A stretch of DNA of 64,000 nucleotides from Aliidiomarina maris. GTDB lineage: Bacteria > Pseudomonadota > Gammaproteobacteria > Enterobacterales > Alteromonadaceae. The notes beneath the pieces were generated by a model, which worked only from the letters and a program-made list of their open reading frames with translations, did not search any database and was not told the origin of the DNA. The translations under genes and the position numbers were made by a program. This document shows positions 36,652-46,613 of this stretch, piece by piece. How positions within the stretch are numbered: the first letter of the stretch is position 1; each line of letters starts with the position of its first letter. The DNA is taken from positions 460,294 to 524,293 of the forward strand of contig NZ_PIPK01000001.1 in NCBI RefSeq assembly GCF_003987335.1. The letters run 5' to 3'.

Positions 36652-37209
36652 ATGATAAAAAAACAAATGGTTGCCGCCCTATTAAGTTTGGCATTTTTAG
36701 GTGCGTGTCAAAGCACGCCGACCCCAGTATCACTGAACCCGCAAGTTAGCACCCAGCCAAGTGGCGATGCCGTGCGGTTACAAGTGCGTGATCAGCGTGC
36801 ACACAATTACGTCATGCGCTTAAAAACCAACGACCAGACTGCAGAGTTTGCCACGGCAGACCCAACCTTGGCTAGTCTGATCAGTGAACGGGTTGGCCAG
36901 CGCTGGTCAGTGCGCGATGATGCCCCAGTCGAGCTGGAAATTATTATTCGTGATGCCTTGTTTGTGGTACAGCAAGGTTCACTGCGCCACGACACCCAGC
37001 ACAACATCCGCCTGTACACCAAAGTGACATCGGCTGAGCGTGAAACCGAGAAAACCTTCACCGGCAGCCGGGAATCAAATGGGCCGCTGCGTGCCGATCA
37101 ACGTCGCATCGAGCGCGAGTTTGCTGACTTGCTTGGCTCCGTGTTAAACGATGTGCTCAACGACGAAACCCTGACCAACCGGATTCGCGAGGCTCAACAT
37201 GCGCAATAA
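36652..37209 (+). CDS. yajG: YajG-family lipoprotein
   Basis: 185 residues with a lipoprotein signal peptide (VAALLSLAFLGACQS, lipobox LGAC, Gln after Cys). The body LQVRDQRAHNYVMRL and LISERVGQRW match the YajG family. It opens the plus-strand cluster yajG-cyclophilin-ampG, a neighbourhood also seen in other gammaproteobacteria where yajG precedes ampG. Function is unknown; a periplasmic or outer-membrane lipoprotein connected to cell-wall recycling is an inference from context. Confidence 0.88.
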   Translation: MIKKQMVAALLSLAFLGACQSTPTPVSLNPQVSTQPSGDAVRLQVRDQRAHNYVMRLKTNDQTAEFATADPTLASLISERVGQRWSVRDDAPVELEIIIRDALFVVQQGSLRHDTQHNIRLYTKVTSAERETEKTFTGSRESNGPLRADQRRIEREFADLLGSVLNDVLNDETLTNRIREAQHAQ

Positions 37210-37792
37210 ACTCTACCCGTTATTCGCGGCATTGCTATTGTCAGTGCTGATGCCAGTAAAAGCCCAGGACATTCAACAAAACAACCTGTTTCCACGGGTC
37301 AAATTTGTCACTGAGCATGGCGAGATGGTGGTCGAACTTGACCGTATGCGTGCGCCGCTTACGGTGGATAACTTTCTTCGTTATGTGGTCGCGGGCGACT
37401 ATAACAACACCCTGTTCCACCGCGTTGTCGAAGACTTTGTGGTGCAAGGCGGCGGTTATAAAGCCGACGATTCACCCTTGCGCACACGCGACCCTGTGGT
37501 GAATGAAAGTGGCAATGGTTTAACCAATCAGTTCGCAACCATTGCGATGGCGCGCGAGCGCAACCCACACTCTGCCAGCAGCCAGTTCTATTTCAACGTC
37601 AAAGACAACGACAGCTTAAACCCGAGTTCACGCCGGTGGGGTTACGCCGTGTTTGGCCGCGTGGTGGAAAACGATGCCTTGCTGCATGAGTTAGCCAGCG
37701 TTGAAACCCATACCGACCCGGACACCCAAGCCGATGACGTGCCAGTGCAACCGTTACGCTTGATTCGTGTGCAATTGCTACCACGCGAATAA
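37199..37792 (+). CDS. Periplasmic cyclophilin-type peptidyl-prolyl isomerase
   Basis: 197 residues with a signal peptide (LYPLFAALLLSVLMPVKAQ). Cyclophilin hallmarks follow: NTLFHRVVEDFVVQGGG (about 63-79) and SASSQFYFNV (about 121-130), with RRWGYAVFGRV near 143. It catalyses cis-trans isomerisation of proline bonds in secreted proteins. Its ATG lies 11 bases inside yajG, so the two are translationally coupled. Confidence 0.94.
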   Translation: MRNKLYPLFAALLLSVLMPVKAQDIQQNNLFPRVKFVTEHGEMVVELDRMRAPLTVDNFLRYVVAGDYNNTLFHRVVEDFVVQGGGYKADDSPLRTRDPVVNESGNGLTNQFATIAMARERNPHSASSQFYFNVKDNDSLNPSSRRWGYAVFGRVVENDALLHELASVETHTDPDTQADDVPVQPLRLIRVQLLPRE

Positions 37793-37843
37793 GCTTAACG
37801 TGCCGCACTTAAGTCGCTAATAACAACAATAATAAGGAAGGCT

Positions 37844-39475
37844 ATGAGTTCCGCGCAGCCACAAAACTGGCGTGATTTAGTCAAGTTTTACACCCAGCGC
37901 CGCTTGCTGATTATCTTCTTGTTCGGCATTGCCAGTGGCTACCCTTGGCTAATGATAGGTTCGTCCATGTCAGCCTGGCTGAATGAAATTGGCGTGAGTC
38001 GCACCAGCATCGGTTTTTTCGGTGCCGTATTTGCCGCCTACTCAGTCAATTTCTTATGGTCTCCCTTAGTGGACCGTGTGCGCCTGCCGGGTCTTACCCG
38101 CTGGCTCGGCCAACGCCGCGGCTGGATCTTACTTTGCCAACTGGGCATTGCTGCGGGCTGCTTTTACTTAAGTACCCTCGAATTTACCGACAGTTTAAAA
38201 TACGCCGGTCTTGTCGCGCTCTTTATTGCTGTGTGCAGCGCCACCCAGGACATCGGTATCGACGCCTATCGGATTGACTCAATTGGTGAAGACGAAGCGC
38301 GGATGCAGTCCGCCGCAGCGGCCATGACCACTGCGGGCTGGTGGACAGGCTACGGTGCCCTTGGTGCGATTCCGTTTATTTTATCCGACATGCAAGGCTG
38401 GAACTGGCCGCTGATTTACCAAGCTATGGCCGTGTTTATGTTGGTATTAACCGCAGGGGTTTGGTTGTCACGTGAACCGCAAACCAATCGCCGTGCGCTG
38501 CAGCAAGCCTCTGAACGCAAATATCAAAGTTTAGCCGCCAACAACCCCAAGCAAACTTTAAGCATGACCTTGTTAAGCGCTGGCTTCATTACGTCAGCGA
38601 TATTAGCGGTGAATTTCCTGCCCGGCACATGGTATGCGATCACCTTATGGGGGCTGTTCCAGCTCGCTTTGTTGGTGTTTATTGTACGTTTACTGGTGCG
38701 TTTACATATTCACCACCAAAACATGCCTGTGGATGAGCAACTACAACCACAGGCGCGGCGCCGTGACAAAATTGTGGCCTGGATTATCGTTACCATGATC
38801 GAGCCGGTGTCTGAATTCTTCCAGCGTAATGGCGTGCGCATGGCGCTCACGGTATTGCTATTCATTACCTTATTTAAAGTCGGTGAAGCTTTCTTAGGCC
38901 GCATGTCCATCGTGTTCTATCAGGAAATTGGCTTTAGTAACACTGACATTGGCTTGTTCTCGAAGCTGATGAACTGGTGGGTGACTATCTTATTCGCGCT
39001 GATAGGCAGTTACGTCAATATGCGCTTGGGTATCATCAAAGGCTTAATTATCGGTGGTAGCGCGATGGCGCTGAGTAACTTAGCGTTTTCGGTGCTGGCA
39101 TTGGTCGGCCCCGACCGCACCTTATTTATCATCGCGGTGGTCACTGATGGCTTTACCTCAGCTTGGTCGACCGTCGCTTTCGTAGCCTTTATTAGCCTGC
39201 TTGCCAACCGGGCATTTACCGCCACCCAATATGCGTTAATGGCGTCATTAGGTACCCTGGGGCGCACCTTATTAGGCACCTACAGCGGCGCTATGGTCGA
39301 TTGGTTGGACGGCAACTGGGCGGTATTCTTTATCTTAACCACGGTGATGGTGATCCCAAGCTTGTTATTGCTATGGTCGATTCGCCATCAAATCTATGCG
39401 TTGGAAGCTGAGAATAATGCGCGTCAGGCAGCCGCCGACCACCGCCGGGCCACGGAACAAACCAATGACCGCTAA
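37844..39475 (+). CDS. ampG: AmpG-family muropeptide transporter
   Basis: 543 residues of the major facilitator superfamily with about 12-14 membrane helices. IASGYPWLMIGSSMSAWLNEIG near the start (shown in parts: ASGYPWLMIGSSM) and DIGIDAYRIDSI (about 139-150) are characteristic of AmpG. It imports anhydro-muropeptides from the periplasm for cell-wall recycling and thereby can influence beta-lactamase induction. It follows yajG and the cyclophilin by 51 bases. The gene stop overlaps the panE start by 11 bases. Confidence 0.93.
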   Translation: MSSAQPQNWRDLVKFYTQRRLLIIFLFGIASGYPWLMIGSSMSAWLNEIGVSRTSIGFFGAVFAAYSVNFLWSPLVDRVRLPGLTRWLGQRRGWILLCQLGIAAGCFYLSTLEFTDSLKYAGLVALFIAVCSATQDIGIDAYRIDSIGEDEARMQSAAAAMTTAGWWTGYGALGAIPFILSDMQGWNWPLIYQAMAVFMLVLTAGVWLSREPQTNRRALQQASERKYQSLAANNPKQTLSMTLLSAGFITSAILAVNFLPGTWYAITLWGLFQLALLVFIVRLLVRLHIHHQNMPVDEQLQPQARRRDKIVAWIIVTMIEPVSEFFQRNGVRMALTVLLFITLFKVGEAFLGRMSIVFYQEIGFSNTDIGLFSKLMNWWVTILFALIGSYVNMRLGIIKGLIIGGSAMALSNLAFSVLALVGPDRTLFIIAVVTDGFTSAWSTVAFVAFISLLANRAFTATQYALMASLGTLGRTLLGTYSGAMVDWLDGNWAVFFILTTVMVIPSLLLLWSIRHQIYALEAENNARQAAADHRRATEQTNDR

Positions 39476-40418
39476 CCAGACACCATGGTTAGTGGTCGGA
39501 CACGGCGCGCTGGCAAGCTTGTGGGCCCATGGTTTAGCACGCAGCGAACAACCATTGCATGTGGTGGTGCGTGACACGTCCGCGACTAAGGCCTTCAAAC
39601 ACGCGCAGGTGTTTACCCTAGAATCGGCATTAGGTGAAAGTGAGCAACGCCAGTTCGCGCGTGTCACATGGTCGCAAGCAAGTACGGTGTTAACCCCCGA
39701 TACCTGCGTGCTGCTGATGCTGAAAGCCTGGCAACTTGAACCTGCGTTAGCGCAGCTCAGCCTTGCCTGTCAGCAAGCGGGATGTATGCCGCAAGCCTTG
39801 ATTGTCAGCCACAATGGGCTTGGCGCAGCGGATGCGCGCTTGGCGCAATTTAATACTCAAGTGTTTGATTTGGTCACTACCCAAGGGGCGTGGCGACGCA
39901 ATCCTTTTGATACGGTGCATGCAGGTGTGGGTGGCAGCGCCATCGGGCCACGCAAAGCGGACGCTGGGGGATTGCCACCAGTGTGGTTCGAAGCCTTAGC
40001 CGCCGCCATGCCACCGCTTAGTTGGCGGAACGATATGTTGCTGCAACGCTGGCAAAAATTAGCGATTAACTGCGCGATTAACCCGCTCGCAAGCCTGGCG
40101 GGCACCAGTAATGGCGAGCTCGCTAAGCCGCAGTATCAGGCCACCATCGAGGCGGTGTGTGATGAGGTCGCCGCGGTGGCTGAACAGGTGTTGGGCAAGG
40201 GGGTGTTGCCAGCCGAGCTATTGCTTGGCAAAGTCCAGGACGTGATTGCTCACACCGCGAACAATACGTGCTCGATGCTGCAAGACATTCAACAAGGTAG
40301 ACCCACCGAGATTGATTACCTGAATGGATATATCGTGCGCATGGCCAGGCAGCACCGCATTGCAGTGCCCACCAACGCGCAGTTAACCCAACACATTAAA
40401 ACCCGCACCGAACGTTGA
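39465..40418 (+). CDS. panE: 2-dehydropantoate 2-reductase (ketopantoate reductase)
   Basis: 317 residues from the ATG at 39465, which lies inside the end of ampG; the longer frame duplicates ampG sequence. An N-terminal Rossmann NADPH site (VVGHGALASLWAHGLA, about 10-25) and the C-terminal NCAINPLASLAGTSNGEL with a catalytic Lys (WQKLAINCAIN, about 202) and PTEIDYLNGYIV identify PanE. It reduces ketopantoate to pantoate in pantothenate synthesis. No other pan gene is near. Confidence 0.9.
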   Translation: MTANQTPWLVVGHGALASLWAHGLARSEQPLHVVVRDTSATKAFKHAQVFTLESALGESEQRQFARVTWSQASTVLTPDTCVLLMLKAWQLEPALAQLSLACQQAGCMPQALIVSHNGLGAADARLAQFNTQVFDLVTTQGAWRRNPFDTVHAGVGGSAIGPRKADAGGLPPVWFEALAAAMPPLSWRNDMLLQRWQKLAINCAINPLASLAGTSNGELAKPQYQATIEAVCDEVAAVAEQVLGKGVLPAELLLGKVQDVIAHTANNTCSMLQDIQQGRPTEIDYLNGYIVRMARQHRIAVPTNAQLTQHIKTRTER

Positions 40419-40444
40419 ATGCAACGCCCAGTGCGAGCATGTCG

Positions 40445-41563
40445 TTACGATTTGTCTTCGATGAAATCGATGACTTCCAGGCCGAAACCTGAGAGCGCTG
40501 AATAGCGCTTTGGCGAGCTCAACAGGTGCATTTTGTGCACGCCTAAATCGGCCAGAATTTGCGATCCAACCCCAACATTACGCGATTGCTGACTCAGCAT
40601 TGCACTCGGCTTAGGTTCACCTTTATCTTCACGCTCAAAGTGGCGCACCTGCTCAATCAAGTCCATCGGGGTCTGCTGACGCCCTAGCAGCACCAATACG
40701 CCGCCTTCTTCGGCAATTTTGCGCATCGCACGGTACAACGGCCAACTGCGGCGTGTCGCACGCTCAGTCGCCAGCAAGTCGTTAAAAGTGTCTTGCAAAT
40801 GCACACGCACCAAGGTCGGTTCGTCTTCACGAATCACACCACTTTGCAACGCAAAATGCACCTGACCATCGACGGTGTCCTGATAGGTCACCAAATCAAA
40901 ATTGCCATAGGCGGTTGGCAACTTACACTGCGCCACACGCTCAATCGTGCGCTCTTTCAATGAACGGTATTCAATTAAATCAGCGATGGTGCCAATTTTA
41001 ATCCCATGCTCGACAGCAAATTCCTCAAGATCAGGGCGTCTTGCCATGCTGCCGTCTTCTTTCAGAATCTCGACAATCACCGCCGCAGGTTCAAACCCTG
41101 CCAAGCGCGCTAAATCACAACCCGCTTCGGTGTGCCCTGCACGGCTCAACACGCCACCGTCTTTCGCTTTCAACGGAAAAATATGCCCCGGCATGACTAA
41201 ATCACTTGGCTGCGCATCTTTCGCCACTGCCGCTTGCACGGTACGCGCGCGGTCAGCCGCAGAAATCCCCGTCGTGACCCCTTCAGCCGCTTCAATCGAC
41301 ACGGTAAAATTGGTCGCATAAGGCGAATTATTCTGGTTCACCATTAACGGCAAACGTAACTGCTGGCAGCGCGCTTCGCTCAAAGTCAGGCAAATCAGTC
41401 CGCGGCCGTAGCGCGCCATAAAGTTAATTGCTTCGGCATCGACACATTCCGCCGCCATAATCAGATCGCCTTCGTTCTCGCGATCCTCATCGTCCATCAA
41501 AATCACCATCTTGCCCGCTTGAATATCGGCAATGATTTCTTCAGTTGTGTTCAATGTGCTCAT
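40445..41563 (-). CDS. ribB: 3,4-dihydroxy-2-butanone-4-phosphate synthase with degenerate RibA domain (RibBX)
   Basis: 372 residues from the ATG at 41563. The N-terminal domain (about 1-205) is an intact DHBP synthase: [12 protein letters not shown] (about 22-33), the RAGHTEAG loop near 139, and His/Glu sites. The C-terminal half (about 205-372) aligns in position with GTP cyclohydrolase II but lacks the zinc cysteines and the RCDCG-type motif; [12 protein letters not shown] takes its place. This matches the RibBX proteins known in gammaproteobacteria, where only the RibB half is active. It follows ribD after a 67-base gap; ribE and ribH are not seen here. Confidence 0.88.
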   Translation of the reverse strand: MSTLNTTEEIIADIQAGKMVILMDDEDRENEGDLIMAAECVDAEAINFMARYGRGLICLTLSEARCQQLRLPLMVNQNNSPYATNFTVSIEAAEGVTTGISAADRARTVQAAVAKDAQPSDLVMPGHIFPLKAKDGGVLSRAGHTEAGCDLARLAGFEPAAVIVEILKEDGSMARRPDLEEFAVEHGIKIGTIADLIEYRSLKERTIERVAQCKLPTAYGNFDLVTYQDTVDGQVHFALQSGVIREDEPTLVRVHLQDTFNDLLATERATRRSWPLYRAMRKIAEEGGVLVLLGRQQTPMDLIEQVRHFEREDKGEPKPSAMLSQQSRNVGVGSQILADLGVHKMHLLSSPKRYSALSGFGLEVIDFIEDKS

Positions 41564-41630
41564 AGCTTGCATGTACCTTTTCGGTTAGCATAATTTGGCT
41601 AGCGACTAGCCCAGTCGTGATAAAAGGCGG

Positions 41631-42869
41631 TTAACGAGTAATCCGCACGGTCAATTTTAAATCAGTGCCCACGCGCTCAACTTCACTAAATTCAAATTGC
41701 GGCACTTGGTCCATCGCGCTTAACATGGGCATATCTATCAAACCAGTCGCATCAGGCCCCATCAAGCGCGGCGCGGTATACACGATTAGTTCGTCAATTA
41801 AATCGTGGCTCAGCAACGCCCCTGCCAGCGAAGCACCGGCTTCAACCCACAAATCATTCACGTCTCGCTGCCCAAGCAATTCAATTAACTGGGGCAAGTC
41901 AATCCGGCTGTCGTCTGCGCCGGTTTCGACCCAGAGGTATTCACCGTGCGCCGGCAGCTCACTATTCAACCCGTCCTCGCAATGGTGCGGGCTTGCCAGC
42001 CAAATCGGCGCATCCACCTGCCATAACTGCAATAGATCATGAATTTCACAGCGGTTGTCCACCACCACACGTGCAGGCTGCCTTACTTCGCTCAACGCCG
42101 TTTGCGCGAGCGTCGATGGCAATGACAATGGTTCAGTCGCCGCCACTTCCTGATATAGGGCTTCATTCGCCAGTGCGCGGCGCAAATGCGCTTGGCTTTG
42201 ATATTCATCCAGCGCTAAACGCACATTTAGCAGTGGGTCATCAGCCATCACAGTGCCAGCCCCGGTCAGTAACGCAGAGCATTGTGCACGCCCAAATTGC
42301 ACGTCATGACGCGCCTCAGTGCTGGTAATCCATTTACTTTGCCCATTGGACAGTGCCGTGCGCCCGTCAAGGCTTTGTGCCAGCTTCACTCGCACATACG
42401 GTCTGCCAGTCGTAGCCCGGCAAATAAACCCTTTATTCAGTGCCGCAGCCTGAGCTGCAAACAGCCCCACCGCTACCTCAATGCCTGCCGCACGCAGCTT
42501 TTCAATGCCACGCCCCGCGACTTTGTGATACGGGTCTTGCATCGCGACGACCACACGCGCAATACCTGCTTCAATCAAGGCATCGGCACAAGGCGGCGTA
42601 CGCCCGAAATGGCTACAGGGTTCTAATGTGACATACGCGGTGGCGCCAGCGGCTTGCTCACCCGCCTCGCGCAACGCATGGACTTCGGCATGTTCAGTCC
42701 CCGCTTTGGCATGATAACCACGGCCTACAACCGCGCCGTTCGCGCTCGCAATCACGCAGCCTACATTGGGGTTAGGAGAGGTAGTAAACAGACCCATGGC
42801 GGCAAGGCGCAAAGCCTCTGCCATGCAGGATTTATCAAACTGAGTAAAGTCGCGCCCGACCTCGGTCAT
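41631..42869 (-). CDS. ribD: Bifunctional riboflavin biosynthesis deaminase/reductase
   Basis: 412 residues. The N-terminal deaminase (about 1-155) has the zinc motif HAEVHAL and TLEPCSHFGRTPPC (about 81-94). The C-terminal reductase (about 160-412) has VKLAQSLDGRTAL and DLWVEAGASLAGALL. A stretch of about 40 residues (RRALANEALYQEVAATEP region) is longer than in E. coli RibD (367). It makes the pyrimidinedione precursor of riboflavin. It is preceded by nrdR (32 bases), in the widespread nrdR-ribD order. Confidence 0.95.
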   Translation of the reverse strand: MTEVGRDFTQFDKSCMAEALRLAAMGLFTTSPNPNVGCVIASANGAVVGRGYHAKAGTEHAEVHALREAGEQAAGATAYVTLEPCSHFGRTPPCADALIEAGIARVVVAMQDPYHKVAGRGIEKLRAAGIEVAVGLFAAQAAALNKGFICRATTGRPYVRVKLAQSLDGRTALSNGQSKWITSTEARHDVQFGRAQCSALLTGAGTVMADDPLLNVRLALDEYQSQAHLRRALANEALYQEVAATEPLSLPSTLAQTALSEVRQPARVVVDNRCEIHDLLQLWQVDAPIWLASPHHCEDGLNSELPAHGEYLWVETGADDSRIDLPQLIELLGQRDVNDLWVEAGASLAGALLSHDLIDELIVYTAPRLMGPDATGLIDMPMLSAMDQVPQFEFSEVERVGTDLKLTVRITR

Positions 42870-42901
42870 ACACTGCCTTAATGGTTGGCCTTAGCGGCAT
42901 G

Positions 42902-43351
42902 TTAGTCATGCAAACGTGCGATTTCTTCACCAAACTCACGGATATCTTCAAATGAGCGATACACCGAAGCGAAGCGAATATACGCCACTTTATCTAAGGT
43001 TTTGAGTTGTTCCATCACCAAGTTGCCAATGGTGTTGCTGCTGATTTCGCGCTCACCTGTGGCTCGCAACTCAGATTTGACTCGGTTGATCAGCTGCTCC
43101 ATCGACTCAAGGCTGACTGGACGTTTCTCCAGCGAGCGTAATAAGCCGTTACGCAGCTTCTCTTCATTAAAAGGTTCACGAGCGCCATCGCTTTTAATCA
43201 CGCGCGGCATAATCAACTCGGCGCTTTCAAAAGTGGTAAAGCGCTCGTGGCACGCATTGCACTCGCGTCGCCGACGCACAGACATCCCTTCGCTGACTAA
43301 CCGCGAATCAATCACTTTGGTGTCTTGTGTACTGCAAAACGGGCAATGCAT
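42902..43351 (-). CDS. nrdR: Ribonucleotide reductase repressor NrdR
   Basis: 149 residues. The N-terminal zinc ribbon is CPFC...CNAC (Cys at about 3, 6, 31, 34) and the ATP-cone domain follows ([22 protein letters not shown], in parts [13 protein letters not shown]). NrdR binds NrdR boxes upstream of nrd operons and senses ATP/dATP. It lies 8 bases after glyA on the same strand, so glyA-nrdR-ribD-ribB read as one unit. Confidence 0.97.
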   Translation of the reverse strand: MHCPFCSTQDTKVIDSRLVSEGMSVRRRRECNACHERFTTFESAELIMPRVIKSDGAREPFNEEKLRNGLLRSLEKRPVSLESMEQLINRVKSELRATGEREISSNTIGNLVMEQLKTLDKVAYIRFASVYRSFEDIREFGEEIARLHD

Positions 43352-43359
43352 GGCTTACC

Positions 43360-44616
43360 TTAGGCGTAAACTGGGAAACGTGCGCACAAAGCTTTCACTT
43401 CATCGCGAACGCGCGCTTCAACCGACTCATCGCCGATATTGTCTAATACGTCACAAATCCAGGTCGCCACTTGCTTCGCTTCAGCAACTTTGAAACCACG
43501 ACGGGTAATTGCTGGTGTACCTAAACGTAAACCTGAGGTCACGAAGGGTGAACGTGGGTCATTTGGCACTGAGTTCTTGTTCACGGTGATGTAAGCGCGA
43601 CCTAACGCGGCATCAGCATCTTTACCAGAAAATTCACGATCAATCAGATCAACCAAGAACAAATGGTTTTGGGTGCCGCCCGATACAATCTTATAGCCAC
43701 GAGCTTGCAGCACTTCGACCATAGCGTTGGCGTTATCTAACACCTGCTGTTGGTATGCTTTAAATTCAGGCTGCAATGCTTCTTTAAACGCGACCGCTTT
43801 GGCTGCGATCACATGCATTAGTGGGCCACCTTGGTTACCAGGGAACACTGAGCTATTTAGCTTCTTGTGTAGCTCTGGGTCGTCTTTACCTGACAAAATC
43901 AAACCACTACGCGGGCCTGCCAACGTTTTGTGTGTGGTGGTGGTCACGACATCAGCAATTGGCACTGGGTTCGGGTACAAACCAGCGGCCACTAAACCTG
44001 CCACGTGCGCCATATCAACCAGTAGGTAAGCACCCACTTCGTCGGCGATATCACGAAAACGCTGCCAGTCGATAATGCCAGAGAACGCAGAGAAGCCAGC
44101 AATAATCAGCTTCGGTTTGTGTTCACGCGCCAGCTCAGCCACTTCGTCGTAATGAATGTCGCCGGTGTCCGGGTGCAAACCGTACTGCACCGCATGGTAG
44201 GTTTTACCTGAAAAGTTGACATGCGAACCGTGGGTCAAGTGACCGCCATGGGCCAAGCTCATACCTAATACCGTATCGCCCGCGTTTAATAGCGCCATAA
44301 AAGCAGCCGCGTTGGCTTGCGAACCCGCGTGCGGTTGTACGTTGGCATATTTGGCCGAAAATAATTCTTTAGCGCGCTCAATCGCCAGGTTCTCAGCGAT
44401 ATCAACGAACTCACAGCCGCCGTAATAGCGCTTGCCTGGGTAACCTTCTGCGTACTTGTTGGTCAGTTGCGAACCTTGCGCTTCTAACACCCGCGGGCTG
44501 GTGTAGTTTTCTGACGCGATGAGCTCAATATGCTCTTCTTGACGTTGTTCTTCCGCCTGCATGGCGTCCCAAAGTTCGCTATCGAACTCAGCAATTGTCA
44601 TATCACGGCTGTACAT
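43360..44616 (-). CDS. glyA: Serine hydroxymethyltransferase
   Basis: 418 residues, full length. PLP Lys is in the [14 protein letters not shown] segment (about 223-236), and the N-terminal [16 protein letters not shown] parallels the E. coli start, confirming the ATG at 44616. It interconverts serine and glycine and supplies one-carbon units. CAGGAG precedes the start. A good TATAAT lies about 65 bases upstream. It heads the nrdR-ribD-ribB unit. Confidence 0.97.
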   Translation of the reverse strand: MYSRDMTIAEFDSELWDAMQAEEQRQEEHIELIASENYTSPRVLEAQGSQLTNKYAEGYPGKRYYGGCEFVDIAENLAIERAKELFSAKYANVQPHAGSQANAAAFMALLNAGDTVLGMSLAHGGHLTHGSHVNFSGKTYHAVQYGLHPDTGDIHYDEVAELAREHKPKLIIAGFSAFSGIIDWQRFRDIADEVGAYLLVDMAHVAGLVAAGLYPNPVPIADVVTTTTHKTLAGPRSGLILSGKDDPELHKKLNSSVFPGNQGGPLMHVIAAKAVAFKEALQPEFKAYQQQVLDNANAMVEVLQARGYKIVSGGTQNHLFLVDLIDREFSGKDADAALGRAYITVNKNSVPNDPRSPFVTSGLRLGTPAITRRGFKVAEAKQVATWICDVLDNIGDESVEARVRDEVKALCARFPVYA

Positions 44617-44680
44617 GCTTACTCCTGGCTGAATCGTGTGAACACGCAGCGTGCGCGCTCAGCGGCTAAAGTCTGGCTGC

Positions 44681-44709
44681 ATTATAACGGTTTTAGCCAT
44701 CGCATGCTA
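44681..44709 (-). promoter_or_regulatory. Candidate promoter of glyA
   Basis: A perfect TATAAT (44686-44681 on the minus strand) sits 17 bases after a poor TAGCAT -35 (44709-44704). The weak -35 suggests an activator. No clear MetR or PurR site was recognised in the 100 bases around it. Confidence 0.45.
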
Positions 44710-44748
44710 TGCGCCACATGCCAACTTAAATAACTTGCCGCCAAGTAC

Positions 44749-44773
44749 AAAAAAGGCAGCTAAGTAAGCTGCC
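44749..44773. terminator. Terminator after ettA
   Basis: GGCAGCT-AAGTA-AGCTGCC (44755-44773) is a 7-bp stem with A-runs on its left side. The minus-strand transcript therefore continues with six T residues; on the plus strand CTTTTG follows. It lies 20 bases past the ettA stop. Confidence 0.85.
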
Positions 44774-44793
44774 CTTTTGCTAACCCCGTTCGC

Positions 44794-46458
44794 TTACGCG
44801 ATAGGCTTATACTTGATGCGGTGAGGCTCCATCGCCGCCGCACCAAGCTTTTCTTTCATATAAGCTTCGTAGTCGGTGTAGTTACCTTCGTAGAAGTTAA
44901 TTTGACCTTCATCGCGGTAATCCAAAATATGGGTCGCAATACGGTCAAGGAACCAACGGTCGTGCGAGATAACCATCGCGGCGCCCGGGAATTCCAGCAA
45001 CGCGTTTTCAAGGGCACGCAAGGTTTCAACGTCCAAGTCGTTGGTTGGCTCATCGAGTAACAACAAGTTGCCGCCAGCTTTTAACAGCTTGGCTAAATGC
45101 ACCCGATTGCGCTCACCGCCCGACAATTCGCCGATGCGTTTTTGCTGGTCGTTGCCTTTAAAGTTAAACCGGCCACAGTAGGCACGGCTTGGTACTTCAT
45201 AACCGCCAATCGACAGAATGTCTAAACCGTCAGAAATTTCTTCAAACACGGTTTTCTTGTCGTCCATGCTGTCACGGAACTGATCAACACTTGCCAGCTT
45301 GACCGTTTCACCCAGCTCTACGCTGCCTGAATCAGGCTGTTCAGCGCCAGACAACATTTTAAATAAAGTCGATTTACCCGCACCGTTCGGGCCGATAATG
45401 CCGACAATCGCGCCTTTTGGCATGCTGAATGTCAAATCATCAATCAGTACACGGTCGCCAAACGACTTACGCAAGTTGTTGACTTCCAATACCTTGTCGC
45501 CCAAACGCGGACCCGGCGGAATATACAATTCGTTGGTTTCGTTACGGCGCTGGTACTCACCGCTTTGCAACTCTTCAAATCGCGACATCCGCGCTTTTGA
45601 CTTAGTACCGCGGCCTTTCGGGTTCTGGCGTACCCATTCGAGCTCACGTTTAATCGATTTTTGACGCGCGCTTTCGGTTTTCTCTTCCTGCTCCAGGCGC
45701 TTCTCTTTTTGATCAAGCCAGCTTGAGTAGTTACCTTCCCAAGGAATACCGTAGCCACGGTCAAGCTCAAGAATCCAGCCCGCGACGTTATCTAAGAAGT
45801 AACGGTCGTGGGTAATCGCCACTACGGTGCCTTCATAATCATGTAAGAAGCGCTCTAACCACGCCACCGACTCAGCGTCTAAGTGGTTGGTTGGCTCATC
45901 CAGCAACAGCATGTCTGGCTTATCAAGTAACAAGCGACAGATTGCCACACGGCGACGCTCACCCCCGGAAAGGTGCTGCACCTTGGCATCCCAAGGCGGC
46001 AGACGCAGGGCATCAGCGGCTTTTTCTAATGCGTGATCTAAGTTGTGCCCATCTTTAGCTTGTAAAATTGCCTCAAGCTCACCTTGCTCTTTTGACAAGG
46101 CATCAAAGTCAGCGTCTTCTTCGGCATACGCGGCATAAATTGCATCTAAGCGCGTTAACGCGTCTTTCACGTCCGCAACGGCTTCTTCTACCACTTCGCG
46201 TACGGTTTTGTTTTCGTCCAGTTGCGGCTCTTGCGGCAAATAGCCAATTTTAGTGCCGCTTAACGCACGCGCTTCCCCTTCAAACTCGGTGTCGACACCG
46301 GCCATGATGCGCAATAACGTCGATTTACCTGAGCCGTTCAAGCCCAACACACCGATTTTCGCACCAGGGAAAAAGCTTAATGAAATGTCTTTCAAAATCG
46401 TGCGCTTAGGCGGCACGACTTTGCTGACACGCAGCATGCTATAAATATATTGCGCCAT
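44794..46458 (-). CDS. ettA: Energy-dependent translational throttle protein EttA (ABC-F)
   Basis: 554 residues with two ABC ATPase domains: GLNGSGKST (about 39-47) and GPNGAGKST (about 358-366), signatures LSGGERRRVAI and LSGGERNRVHL, both with DEPTNHLD or DEPTNDLD. The Arm insertion in domain 1 and the linker rich in Lys/Arg/Glu (EKRLEQEEKTESARQ) are as in EttA. No membrane segments. EttA binds the ribosomal E site and gates the first elongation steps by ATP/ADP level. Monocistronic with its own terminator. Confidence 0.96.
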   Translation of the reverse strand: MAQYIYSMLRVSKVVPPKRTILKDISLSFFPGAKIGVLGLNGSGKSTLLRIMAGVDTEFEGEARALSGTKIGYLPQEPQLDENKTVREVVEEAVADVKDALTRLDAIYAAYAEEDADFDALSKEQGELEAILQAKDGHNLDHALEKAADALRLPPWDAKVQHLSGGERRRVAICRLLLDKPDMLLLDEPTNHLDAESVAWLERFLHDYEGTVVAITHDRYFLDNVAGWILELDRGYGIPWEGNYSSWLDQKEKRLEQEEKTESARQKSIKRELEWVRQNPKGRGTKSKARMSRFEELQSGEYQRRNETNELYIPPGPRLGDKVLEVNNLRKSFGDRVLIDDLTFSMPKGAIVGIIGPNGAGKSTLFKMLSGAEQPDSGSVELGETVKLASVDQFRDSMDDKKTVFEEISDGLDILSIGGYEVPSRAYCGRFNFKGNDQQKRIGELSGGERNRVHLAKLLKAGGNLLLLDEPTNDLDVETLRALENALLEFPGAAMVISHDRWFLDRIATHILDYRDEGQINFYEGNYTDYEAYMKEKLGAAAMEPHRIKYKPIA

Positions 46459-46539
46459 ACTCGGGCTATTCCTTTTCAGTCTGACTAATCACTTGGGCTG
46501 GGGGTCGCTACAGTGCCATGACAAAAAACACCAGCGAAA

Positions 46540-46559
46540 CGCGCCTCTACTTAGGCGCG
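46540..46559 (-). terminator. Probable terminator after the PilZ gene
   Basis: CGCGCCT-ctactt-AGGCGCG forms a 7-bp GC-rich stem 54 bases past the PilZ gene stop. The minus-strand transcript continues TTTCGC and later reaches a T6 tract, so strength is uncertain. Confidence 0.5.
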
Positions 46560-46613
46560 CAATTCTATCAGGTTGCGCCTATCGCTCACAACCTCAGGCC
46601 GTGTGGTTCGCTG

